Source of the DNA: Thermoflexales bacterium
GTDB lineage: Bacteria > Chloroflexota > Anaerolineae > Fen-1058
Direction of reading: 5' to 3'
DNA: 15,756 nucleotides
Assembly (NCBI GenBank): GCA_030834835.1
Contig: JAUQXD010000717.1
Location: 1-15,756 of the forward strand
Below the pieces are notes generated by a model. That model was not told where the DNA came from. It was given only the letters and a program-made list of their open reading frames with translations, and did no database searches. The position numbers and the translations under genes are program-made. Shown piece after piece: positions 7,929-14,606 of this stretch; the first letter of the stretch is position 1; every line of letters starts with the position of its first letter.

Positions 7929-8163
7929 CGAACTACATTTCGAGGGCTGTTTTCGCGTCTGAACTGTATTTCAGGCGTCCGCCAGGGCCTCGAAACCGTT
8001 CGCCAATTCGACATCGATCAAGGCCGAAATGTATTTCGACCCCCGTTTTCGGGCTTGAAATGTATTTCAGGCGTCCGCCAGATTTTGGCGGACGCCGGAG
8101 ATACACTATAGTCTGGCATTCGCCAATTTGTTTGGATTGTTCGGGCTGAACTACATTTCGAGG
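7929..8163. repeat. Array of five 14-bp near-palindromes (operator- or iteron-like)
   Basis: Five copies of YGAAMT-RY-ATTTCR occur at 7929-7942, 7960-7973, 8025-8038, 8056-8069 and 8147-8160. The third (CGAAATGTATTTCG) and fourth (TGAAATGTATTTCA) are perfect 6+6 palindromes with a GT centre; the first and second miss one pair, the fifth two. The first/second and third/fourth pairs are both offset by 31 bases, and the block 7929-7985 repeats as 8025-8081, 96 bases later. Copies two and four extend into the same 25-mer (24 of 25 identical) ending GGCGTCCGCCAG. The first and fifth share a 16-mer GAACTACATTTCGAGG. A second short repeat, TTCGCCAATT, is at 7999-8008 and 8119-8128. The dyad form suggests a dimeric DNA-binding protein; the purpose is unknown. 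Confidence 0.8.
8070..8096. repeat. 11-bp perfect hairpin fused to the fourth palindrome
   Basis: GGCGTCCGCCA (8070-8080) pairs perfectly with TGGCGGACGCC (8086-8096) across loop GATTT. The left arm is the same sequence that follows the second palindrome at 7974-7984; only this copy has the complementary arm. A further partial copy, GCGTCCGCCA, lies at 7911-7920. No T-run follows on either strand, so it is a poor intrinsic terminator for the operon ending at 7898, although it may still stop or stabilise transcripts. Confidence 0.6.
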
Positions 8164-8245
8164 TTTGCGATTCAGCCGCGGGCCGTCAACGTCGGGAATA
8201 AGCCGTGGTGCGGCTCGCTGTGTAAGCCCGTGTGAGCCTGACCGG

Positions 8246-8296
8246 GCCGCGCAATCCGATCGAGGATTCACCACATGCGGGATCGGATTGCGCGGC
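8246..8296. repeat. 16-bp perfect inverted repeat with 19-nt spacer
   Basis: GCCGCGCAATCCGATC (8246-8261) and GATCGGATTGCGCGGC (8281-8296) are exact reverse complements, separated by 19 bases. No T-tract follows on either strand, so a simple terminator is unlikely. It could be a protein site, a cruciform, a recombination or transfer-origin-like structure, or the remains of a small mobile repeat. The sequence around it (8164-8476) shows no convincing gene: the ORFs there have Arg/Pro/Ser-rich translations typical of non-coding GC-rich DNA. Confidence 0.7.
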
Positions 8297-8476
8297 GCAG
8301 CGGCTGGCCTGGGCCATCGCCGGCCGCAACAGCAGCCAGTGTGGACCACCGCGCTACAGTCGTGGCGATCGTATCAGTCGTCCATCAGGCGGTGCGCGCA
8401 GTTGACCATGAGCAAGCCGCCGTTTTGTTCAACGCCCGCGACCCCGGATAGATCGTCTCCGTAACGCAATCGTAAC

Positions 8477-8504
8477 TTGACACAGCCTGATCCGGCTCTA
8501 TCAT
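8477..8504 (+). promoter_or_regulatory. Sigma-70-type promoter of the imuB-dnaE2 operon
   Basis: TTGACA (8477-8482, perfect consensus) is followed after 16 bases by TATCAT (8499-8504, 5 of 6). Transcription would start near 8511-8513, inside the LexA box, leaving a very short leader (about 10-25 nt) before the ATG at 8523 or 8535. There is no good Shine-Dalgarno sequence for either start, which fits a near-leaderless message. Confidence 0.75.
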
Positions 8505-8506
8505 TT

Positions 8507-8520
8507 AGAACACCCGTTCT
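8507..8520 (+). promoter_or_regulatory. LexA-type SOS box
   Basis: AGAAC-ACCC-GTTCT is a perfect inverted repeat with a 4-base spacer. It matches the GAAC-N4-GTTC core of the LexA site used by Gram-positive bacteria and several other phyla. It sits directly downstream of the -10 element and would overlap the transcription start, the classic position for LexA repression. The genes behind it are a mutagenic polymerase cassette, one of the most typical SOS targets. Confidence 0.8.
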
Positions 8521-8522
8521 GA

Positions 8523-9929
8523 ATGGATTCAGGGATGCGCTTCGCCTGCCTACTCGTCGAACATCTCCCAACACGTGTTGAGATACTTCAGGCCTCGTCT
8601 CTACGCGGCCAGCCGGTGGTCGTGCTGCGCGACTGGGACGGGCGTGTGCTGGATGCCTCACCGGAAGCCATGACGACCGGGATAGCCGTGGGCGACACCC
8701 GACAGCGCGTCGAGCAACTCTGCCCACAGGCCGTCAGCCTCACCGCGAATGAAGCCCTGTATCAGTCCCATCAAGTCACCCTCCGCAATCTCCTCGCCCA
8801 ATTCGCCAGCGCCGTCGAGAGCGGCGACTGGGGCGAACTGACCATCGACATCAGCGCGCTGGCGCGGACCTTCCCAACCGAAGACGCCCTCGCCTTGAGT
8901 CTCATTCAACAGGCTGATCAGATCACCCCCTTGGGGCCGATCCTGGGCGTGGCCTCCAGCAAATTCGTGGCCCAACAGGCTGCCTGGCAGGTCAGCGAGC
9001 AGGCCGGTCGGATCATGCTGGTGCCCACTGGCGGTGAGCGACACTTCCTTGACCCGCTGCCCTTGAAGGTGCTGCCCGATCCGCCCGTCGAGATGCTGCG
9101 CCGGCTGCATCTGTTCGGCATCACCACGCTGGGCGGCTTTGCACAACTGCCGCACGCTGCCGTCGTCTTGCAGTTCGGTTCAGACCTGGCCTTCTATCAC
9201 GACCTTGCGCGCGGCATCGATCCGCGCCCATTGGTGCCCTATGCGCCGCCGCCCAGCCTCAGCCGTACGTTGAGTCTGCCCGAATCACTTTCCGATCGAG
9301 CCATGGTGTTGTCTGGCGTTGAGCGACTGGCGACCCGCCTGGCCCAGCGGCTCAGCGATCTGGGCTATCACGCCCTGGCGCTGTCGCTCATCGTGAAGAC
9401 TGCCGATCGGCGCGACCATTCGACGGGTGCTAGTGTGAAGCCCTCATCGGCAGACTCGGAACAACTCCGCCGTCTGGCTGGTCGGCTCCTAGGTAAGTTG
9501 TCTTTCGAGGCTGACGTCATCAACCTCACCCTCACGGCTTATCCGTTGCGCGAGTGGCAGCATGGCGCGCGGCAACTGTCCCTGTTGGATGCTGACGTCC
9601 AGCCGCGCCTCGCCCAACTCCGGGCGGCGATCCGGGTCTTGCAGCAGCGCTTCGGGGAGGCCATTGTGCGGCTCGCCAGCCTGGTCGGGCCGCCGCTGCC
9701 TCTGCCGATCAAAGTCAATCTCGCACCCAACGGCATCCCTGCCGTGCTCGGCTGGGGCGGTTGGTCGCGCCGCGTGGTCAACATCTATGAATACTGGCGC
9801 GAACGACAGACCTGGTGGGAGCGGCCCACCGCCCGCGATTACTACCAACTCACGATCGAGGACGGCACACCCTTCACGATCTTTCATGACGAACAGCAGC
9901 GCTGGTTCCTCGATCGGCAGCGGCGGTGA
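8523..9929 (+). CDS. imuB: ImuB-like Y-family polymerase homologue, catalytically degenerate
   Basis: Adapter protein of the mutagenic translesion complex with DnaE2. The N-terminus aligns with Y-family polymerases (FACLLVEHLPTRVE, then SLRGQPVVVL, as in Dpo4/DinB), but the first metal-binding Asp is Leu 11. The second catalytic pair, normally Asp-Glu, is Asp 109-Ile 110 in ELTIDISALA. So nucleotidyl transfer is probably lost, as in known ImuB. A helix-hairpin-helix lies at about 198-218 (RRLHLFGITTLGGFAQLPHA). The little-finger region follows, and QLSLLD at 351-356 resembles a beta-clamp-binding motif. The C-terminal 60 residues (WGGWSRRVVNIYEYWRERQT, later RDYYQLTIEDGTPFTIFHDE, RWFLDRQRR) match the ImuB C-terminal region. 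ATG 8523 and ATG 8535 are both possible; neither has a good SD. The gene lies behind a LexA-boxed promoter, and its TGA overlaps the dnaE2 GTG. 468 aa is near normal for the family. Confidence 0.88.
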   Translation: MDSGMRFACLLVEHLPTRVEILQASSLRGQPVVVLRDWDGRVLDASPEAMTTGIAVGDTRQRVEQLCPQAVSLTANEALYQSHQVTLRNLLAQFASAVESGDWGELTIDISALARTFPTEDALALSLIQQADQITPLGPILGVASSKFVAQQAAWQVSEQAGRIMLVPTGGERHFLDPLPLKVLPDPPVEMLRRLHLFGITTLGGFAQLPHAAVVLQFGSDLAFYHDLARGIDPRPLVPYAPPPSLSRTLSLPESLSDRAMVLSGVERLATRLAQRLSDLGYHALALSLIVKTADRRDHSTGASVKPSSADSEQLRRLAGRLLGKLSFEADVINLTLTAYPLREWQHGARQLSLLDADVQPRLAQLRAAIRVLQQRFGEAIVRLASLVGPPLPLPIKVNLAPNGIPAVLGWGGWSRRVVNIYEYWRERQTWWERPTARDYYQLTIEDGTPFTIFHDEQQRWFLDRQRR

Positions 9930-12900
9930 GCGGCGTGTATGTCGAACTGCACGCCCACTCCTACTACTCCTTGCTCGACGGCGTGCCCTCGCCCGAAGAC
10001 CTGGTGCAGCGCGCCGCCGAGGTTGACATGCCGGCGCTGGCCCTGACCGATCATGATGCGCTCTACGGTGCGCCGCGTTTCGATCGGGCCGCGCGGCAGG
10101 CGGGGATCAAGCCGATTTTCGGCACGGAGATCACGCTCGTCAACGGCGGCGGCCACCTTTCCCTGCTGGCCGAGAACGACACAGGCTACGCCAACCTGTG
10201 CCGCTTGATCACGCTGGCCCGGCGCGATCAGCAGAAGGGCTTCGCGGCTTTGCCGTGGCGGTTGCTGGCGAATCATCACGACGGGCTGATCGCGCTATCG
10301 GGTTGCCGGCGCAGTGAGATCGCCCGCGCCCTGCTTGATCGGAATCCAACGAAAGCCCAGCACGCGGCCGAGCGCTTTGCCTCGATCTTTGGGCGTGGCA
10401 ACTTCTTTCTGGAGATGCAGAGTCATTACGAGCGCGGCGATCGGCGACTGAATACGGGACTGGCCGAACTGGGGCAGCGGTTGAAGATACCGCTGGTGGC
10501 GACGGGCAACGTGCATTATCTCGACCCCGACGACGCTCCGCTGCATGACGTGCTCACCTGCATCCGCCATCGCGTATCGCTGACACAGGCGAATGGCCTA
10601 CTGCGTTCCAACAGCGAATATGGCTTTCGTTCGCCGCGTGACGTGGCGGCTCTATACGCTGAATGGCCGGATGCCCTGCGCGCCACCCTCGACATTGCGG
10701 AGCGCTGCCATGCGCGGCTGCCGCTCGGGCCGCAGAGTTTGCCCACCTTGCCCACACCCGGCGGCACCCCGCCGATCGTTTATCTCCGGCAACTGTGCCA
10801 GATTGCACTGAATCAGCATGGTGATCTCCGCAGGCCGCGCGCCGAATATCAGGCCGCACTTGATCACGAACTGCGCATCATCGAGGAGCAAGGGCTGACT
10901 GACTACTTCCTGATCGTGCATGATCTGGTGCGCTTCGCCCGCTCGCAGAACATCCTGTGTCAGGGGCGCGGCAGCGCCGCCAACTCGCTCGTGGCCTATC
11001 TGCTCGGTATCACGCCGATCGATCCGTTGTCGATCGGGCTGGTCTTCGAGCGCTTCCTCTCGGCTGAACGCGCGACCGCCCCGGACATCGATATTGATTT
11101 CGTAGCGGGAACGGCTCGCGAGACCGTGATTCAACACCTTTACCAGAAATATGGACACGACCACACGGCGATGGCGTGCACGGTCGTTACGTTTGGGGCT
11201 AAGCAAGCCGTGCGCGATGTGGGCATGGCGCTGGGCTTTTCAACCGAAACGATCGATCGCGTGAGTGACAGCCTCGATGTGCAGTCATCGGCCGATCTGT
11301 CGGCCTCGTCCAGTCTGCGATCAACGTTCGGAGCACAACTCGATGCTCCGCGCTGGCAACAATGGTTGACGCTGGCCTCAACCCTTCAAGGGTATCCTCG
11401 TCATTTGGGGATTCATAGTGGCGGCTTTGTGATTAGCGGCTCGCCACTCATCGATCAGATTCCGGTCGAACCCGCGACCATGATGGAGAGATTTGTTACC
11501 CAATGGGATAAAGACGCGCTGGAGATGGTCGGCTGGGTTAAACTTGATGTACTTGGCTTGCGCATGTTGGCGGCGATCTCGGATGCCTGCGACCTCATCG
11601 AGCAGCAGACGGGGCAGCGCCCCGATCTCAATGCGCTGCGCTTCGATGATAAGCGCGTCTTCGATATGATCTGTCGCGGCGAGACCGTTGCTGTGTTTCA
11701 AGTTGAGAGCCGTGCGCAAGCCTCGTTGATCCCGCGCTTCCAGCCACGCTCGTTCGCTGATCTCACGGTCGAGATCGCGCTGATTCGGCCTGGCCCTGTT
11801 CAGGCGAATATGGTGCAGCCTTATCTACGGCGACGTAGCGGCGAAGAGCGTGTGACCTATCTGCATCCGCTGCTCAAACCGGCCCTTGAAGAAACACATG
11901 GAGTTATCTTGTTTCAGGAACAAGTGCTCAAGGTCGCCAGAGATCTGGCGGGCTTCACGCCTGGCGAAGGCGAACTGCTACGACGGGCACTCAGTTACAA
12001 ACATGCCGATCAGCAAATCGAACTCTTCCGCGAAAAGTTCATCGTTGGCGCGCAGAGCAAAGGCGTCACGAAGAAGATCGCTGAACTGGCCTTCAACCAG
12101 CTGAAGGCCTTCGGGGGTTATTCGTTTAGCAAGGCCCACAGCGCCGCCTTCGCCGTGATCACGTACTGGTCGGCGTGGCTGCGTTGTTATCATCCCATCG
12201 CCTTCTTCGTGGGAATTCTGCGACATCAGCCGATGGGCTTCTATCCCAAGCACGTGGTGATCAGCGACGCGCAGCGGGTGAGTGTGAAGTTCCTGCCAGT
12301 TGATCTCCGCTACTCACAATCTGAAGTCTCGGTTGAAGGCCAGGCCATTCGCCTGAGCCTGAGCGATGTGCATGGCTTCGGCCCGGAGCAGATCGAGATC
12401 ATCGAGGCCGAGCGGCAGCGCGGGCCGTTTCGCTCGTTGAACGATGTGGTGAAACGCACCTCACTGGATCGACCGCACGTCGAGGCGCTGGTGTTATCCG
12501 GCGCGCTGGATTATCTCGGTGAGCGTCGTCAGTTGCTGTGGGACATCGCCGAAGCCTTCCGTCTGGCAAAGCGCCCGCGCGAACTGAAATTGATCAGTCC
12601 CGATGAGCGCGCAAAGTTGCCGCGCATGGACGACACGACTCGCCTGTCAACGACCTTTGCTTTCACGGGCACCAGTCTGGACGGGCATCTGACTGAACTG
12701 CGCCGCGATGCCTTCACAAAGGCCGGGGCGACTTCGATCAATGAACTTGGACGTTTGAAGCATGGTCAAACCGTGAAGATCGGCGGCTTGATCGTCGCGC
12801 GTCAGCATCCGCCAACGGCGAAAGGCTTCGCATTCTTAGCCATGGAGGACCCAGGTGGCATGGTCAATGTGGTCTTATCGCCAGATGTGTATGCTGCCAG

Positions 12901-13000
12901 CCGCGAAGCGCTTCACGGGGCGTTTGTGTTGATCGAGGGTGTGGTGCAGAAGGATCATGGGGCGATCAATGTGATTGCAACTACGGTGAACAGTCTATAG
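9926..13000 (+). CDS. dnaE2: Error-prone DNA polymerase III alpha subunit (DnaE2)
   Basis: C-family polymerase that extends across lesions together with ImuB in SOS mutagenesis. Length 1024 aa is normal for DnaE2 and shorter than replicative DnaE. The PHP domain is at about 5-260 with ELHAHSYYSLLDG (His 9, His 11) and LTDHDALYG (41-48). The palm has the catalytic motif APDIDIDFV with Asp 387 and Asp 389, and the third Asp, 541, in VKLDVLGLR. Other family motifs are GRGSAANSLVAYLLGI, HLGIHSGGFVIS, FQVESRAQASLIPRFQPRSF, FQEQVLKVARDLAGFTPGEG and GGYSFSKAHSAAFA. An HhH segment and an OB-fold (about 945-1020, VKIGGLIVARQHPPTAKGFA) close the protein. The start GTG overlaps the imuB stop (GTGA) and has no own RBS, so translation is coupled; a second in-frame GTG is at 9935. 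All catalytic Asp residues are present. No clear terminator is seen in the 77 bases before the convergent gene. Confidence 0.95.
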   Translation: MSGVYVELHAHSYYSLLDGVPSPEDLVQRAAEVDMPALALTDHDALYGAPRFDRAARQAGIKPIFGTEITLVNGGGHLSLLAENDTGYANLCRLITLARRDQQKGFAALPWRLLANHHDGLIALSGCRRSEIARALLDRNPTKAQHAAERFASIFGRGNFFLEMQSHYERGDRRLNTGLAELGQRLKIPLVATGNVHYLDPDDAPLHDVLTCIRHRVSLTQANGLLRSNSEYGFRSPRDVAALYAEWPDALRATLDIAERCHARLPLGPQSLPTLPTPGGTPPIVYLRQLCQIALNQHGDLRRPRAEYQAALDHELRIIEEQGLTDYFLIVHDLVRFARSQNILCQGRGSAANSLVAYLLGITPIDPLSIGLVFERFLSAERATAPDIDIDFVAGTARETVIQHLYQKYGHDHTAMACTVVTFGAKQAVRDVGMALGFSTETIDRVSDSLDVQSSADLSASSSLRSTFGAQLDAPRWQQWLTLASTLQGYPRHLGIHSGGFVISGSPLIDQIPVEPATMMERFVTQWDKDALEMVGWVKLDVLGLRMLAAISDACDLIEQQTGQRPDLNALRFDDKRVFDMICRGETVAVFQVESRAQASLIPRFQPRSFADLTVEIALIRPGPVQANMVQPYLRRRSGEERVTYLHPLLKPALEETHGVILFQEQVLKVARDLAGFTPGEGELLRRALSYKHADQQIELFREKFIVGAQSKGVTKKIAELAFNQLKAFGGYSFSKAHSAAFAVITYWSAWLRCYHPIAFFVGILRHQPMGFYPKHVVISDAQRVSVKFLPVDLRYSQSEVSVEGQAIRLSLSDVHGFGPEQIEIIEAERQRGPFRSLNDVVKRTSLDRPHVEALVLSGALDYLGERRQLLWDIAEAFRLAKRPRELKLISPDERAKLPRMDDTTRLSTTFAFTGTSLDGHLTELRRDAFTKAGATSINELGRLKHGQTVKIGGLIVARQHPPTAKGFAFLAMEDPGGMVNVVLSPDVYAASREALHGAFVLIEGVVQKDHGAINVIATTVNSL

Positions 13001-13077
13001 GATCGCAACAGCAATTTGCGCCGCTTGAACAACCGAAGCCATTATCGTATGACCAGCGCGGAAGATGATTCAAAACT

Positions 13078-13608
13078 CTATTTGGGAAGCGCGCGAATCG
13101 TGTCCAGATTCAACTCCCCCTTCGCGCCCCAGCCTCGCGTACCCTCAGGTATTATCGGGCGAAATTGCTCATACAGCGTGTAGGCTTTGGCGGCCAGCTC
13201 ATCAGGTTTGTAAGCTTTCGCCAACTTTTCCATCGCCGCCTGAACATCCGCCAGGTCCTGGCCGAATTTCTGCTCCAAATACCGCTGGACACTCGCCGGA
13301 TCGACGGGTTTGCCTTTCGTTGTCGCGCGCACACCCTGAGGCGTCTGCACTGTCGGCACGGATCGACCGAGGATCGCCACGCTGAATTGCTCATCAGGTT
13401 TGTGCGCTTTGGAGACGGCTGCAGCGGGTGGGTCTTTCGGCTTTTCGAAAATACCCAGCCGTTGTCCTTTGGCCTGGGCATTCAAGCCGGCAACGCTCTT
13501 GCCCAAGGTCAGGGCCGTGTCACGATCGAAGCCGAGCCGCTCGGCCACCACTGTCGCCCACAGCGTTAAGACAGGGGCGCGATTGATCTTCATGATTCTT
13601 TGCGTCAT
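13078..13608 (-). CDS. Conserved-looking hypothetical protein, 176 aa
   Basis: No named family recognised, but the translation reads as a well-folded conserved protein. The N-terminus MTQRIMKINRAPVLTLWATV and following VAERLGFDRDTALTLGKSVA suggest a helical, possibly DNA- or RNA-contacting head. A segment NAQAKGQRLGIFEK follows, then a hinge with Pro and Ala (KPKDPPAAAVSKAHKPDE). A region with VPTVQTPQGVRATTKGKPVD and then helices (SVQRYLEQKFGQDLADVQAA onward) comes next. The C-terminus contains YTLYEQFRPIIPEGTRGWGA. There is no TM helix or signal peptide. The start at 13608 is supported by GGAG 8 nt upstream; an internal ATG at 13593 has none. It lies 52 nt downstream of the DUF488 gene on the same strand and converges with dnaE2. 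Function unknown. Confidence 0.8.
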   Translation of the reverse strand: MTQRIMKINRAPVLTLWATVVAERLGFDRDTALTLGKSVAGLNAQAKGQRLGIFEKPKDPPAAAVSKAHKPDEQFSVAILGRSVPTVQTPQGVRATTKGKPVDPASVQRYLEQKFGQDLADVQAAMEKLAKAYKPDELAAKAYTLYEQFRPIIPEGTRGWGAKGELNLDTIRALPK

Positions 13609-13660
13609 CGTCTCTTCTCCAGTGAATGGTAAGCCAGCCGGCTACGCCTGGACATCCGGC

Positions 13661-14041
13661 CTATTCTCGCGCCGCCTGTTGAATGAGTTCGCGCAGGACG
13701 GAACGGTGACAATGGCTTTCATCCTCACAGAAGCAACCGATGCTGATCGGCATGCGCTTCGCCATTGCGGCGAGCAATTCGATGGCGTGCCGGCTGTCAG
13801 GCTGCTTCATCTCGTGACGGTAGCGCTCGACGAATCTTGTCCAGCGCGTCTCAGGCTGCTCGTGTACCCAGCGCAGTAGTTCGGCACTGGGCGCGACATT
13901 GGGAAACCAGACATCCAAGAAATCCCGTCGCGCGTAGTCTGCTTTGCGCACGCCGCGCGGCAGATGACGCACCACGCCCACCCGCATCCCCTCGCCGCGC
14001 TTACGCGGTATGCCGAGTCGATAAGTGTGCAGTTTCAGCAT
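13661..14041 (-). CDS. DUF488 (YeaO-like) family protein
   Basis: Small soluble protein of 126 aa from the DUF488 family, whose biochemical role is not settled. The match is clear: HLPRGVRKADYARRDFLDVW corresponds to the family 'R..PRG..K......D.W' motif. It is followed by FPNVAPSAELLRWVHEQPE, WTRFVERYRHEM, and the Cys/His signature CFCEDESHCHR (Cys 103, Cys 105, His 110, Cys 111, His 112, Arg 113), which may bind a metal or form a redox site. The ATG at 14041 is chosen because AGGAGG sits 7 nt upstream; the frame runs open 39 codons further (to 14158), but that part reads as non-coding Arg/Cys-rich sequence and lacks an RBS. Probably first gene of a two-gene unit with the 176-aa gene. Confidence 0.88.
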   Translation of the reverse strand: MLKLHTYRLGIPRKRGEGMRVGVVRHLPRGVRKADYARRDFLDVWFPNVAPSAELLRWVHEQPETRWTRFVERYRHEMKQPDSRHAIELLAAMAKRMPISIGCFCEDESHCHRSVLRELIQQAARE

Positions 14042-14130
14042 AGTCAATCCTCCTCTGGCACAGGTCGCTTTGAAGGTCAACGTGCGAGGTCGCCACTCAG
14101 CGTGACGACCTTGTCTCCGGCCGCATCGTG

Positions 14131-14158
14131 AGGGTAACAAAAGAATACCATACGTCAA
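14131..14158 (-). promoter_or_regulatory. Possible promoter of the DUF488 unit
   Basis: Read on the minus strand, TTGACG (14158-14153, 5 of 6) is followed after 16 bases by TACCCT (14136-14131). The -10 matches only 3 of 6, but these are the conserved T1, A2 and T6. It lies about 90 bases upstream of the DUF488 start. Confidence 0.3.
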
Positions 14159-14238
14159 CTACTTGTGCCGTAATTGGAGCCACCGCGGAATCGGCGGACG
14201 TTTGACTACTCCCTGCTCGTCTCAAAGCATACTGATAA

Positions 14239-14430
14239 CAACCTCGTCTCAGGAGGCTCGTCAACCGCGGCCTGTGTTTCACCGGCCGCGTCTCAACCTA
14301 CTCCACCACCATCTCATCGGAGCGCGTCGAACTGCCCTTGCCCGTAATGCTGCGACTTGCCGCCATCATCGCCGACGACATCGACGCCCGCCGCGCAGCC
14401 GCGCCGGCGCAGGCGGACGACGAGGAATAG
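14239..14430 (+). pseudogene. Probable 3' remnant of a deleted gene
   Basis: The frame between the stops at 14233-14238 and the TAG at 14428-14430 has a strongly coding-like second half. From about 14283 it reads GRVSTYSTTISSERVELPLP, then VMLRLAAIIADDIDARRAAA and an acidic tail QADDEE, with nearly every third codon base G or C. No start codon with an RBS fits: the only ATG (14347) is internal, and an AGGAGG at 14251 has no start codon behind it in this frame. A perfect hairpin begins one base after the TAG, as expected at a genuine gene end. TYSTTIS resembles TYSTTVSR at the C-terminus of the coiled-coil/PD-(D/E)XK-like protein here, so a paralogue remnant is possible but weakly supported. 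The bases between 14042 and 14238 hold only the RBS and putative promoter of the minus-strand unit. Confidence 0.45.
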
Positions 14431-14473
14431 CGACAAGGCCGGAGGCGCGTGGCCCGCGCCTCCGGCCTTGTCG
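14431..14473 (+). terminator. Perfect 19-bp hairpin, terminator-like
   Basis: CGACAAGGCCGGAGGCGCG (14431-14449) and CGCGCCTCCGGCCTTGTCG (14455-14473) are exact reverse complements around loop TGGCC. The hairpin begins immediately after the TAG of the probable gene remnant. It lacks a T-run on either side (TCAGATG after it, GGAATAG before it), so it is either a U-poor terminator or an mRNA 3'-end stabiliser. It also makes any long ORF running across it on the plus strand implausible. Confidence 0.65.
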
Positions 14474-14606
14474 TCAGATGCTTGTCAGTCATTCCGCCGT
14501 TGTGGAAGACTTGCGTCATGTTGCAGAACGAAAGAAGAGTATACTACTTACAACATCGGTTCGAACCCAAATGGGAGTTCGTTACTCATGCAACAAGGGG
14601 GCAACC

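Noticed and set aside
8085..8112. Promoter TTGGCG-16-TATAGT within the repeat region
   Set aside because: The -35 lies in the hairpin arm with 4 of 6 matches, and no gene follows within a useful distance.
7929..8163. CRISPR array
   Set aside because: The repeats are 14-25 bases, divergent and irregularly spaced (31, 65, 31, 91), and there are no cas genes.
7933..8349. Minus-strand ORF of 138 codons
   Set aside because: It runs through the palindrome array, whose repetition explains its repeated peptides (GGRLKY..), and lacks an RBS.
8165..8464. Plus-strand ORF of 99 codons in the intergenic region
   Set aside because: It has no RBS and Arg/Ser/Pro-rich composition, and it spans the 16-bp inverted repeat; it looks like chance in GC-rich DNA.
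14558..14568. tRNA-like T-loop sequence GGTTCGAACCC
   Set aside because: No acceptor, anticodon or D arms can be drawn around it.
14562..14581. CGAAC-N10-GTTCG as a second LexA box
   Set aside because: The spacer is 10 bases instead of 4; it could be an operator of another protein, but nothing supports this.
14163..14606. A plus-strand frame open for 148 codons in front of the four-helix protein, giving a 350-aa product
   Set aside because: It crosses the perfect 19-bp hairpin and a different coding-like frame, translates to Arg/His/Pro-rich noise, and the RBS supports 14607.
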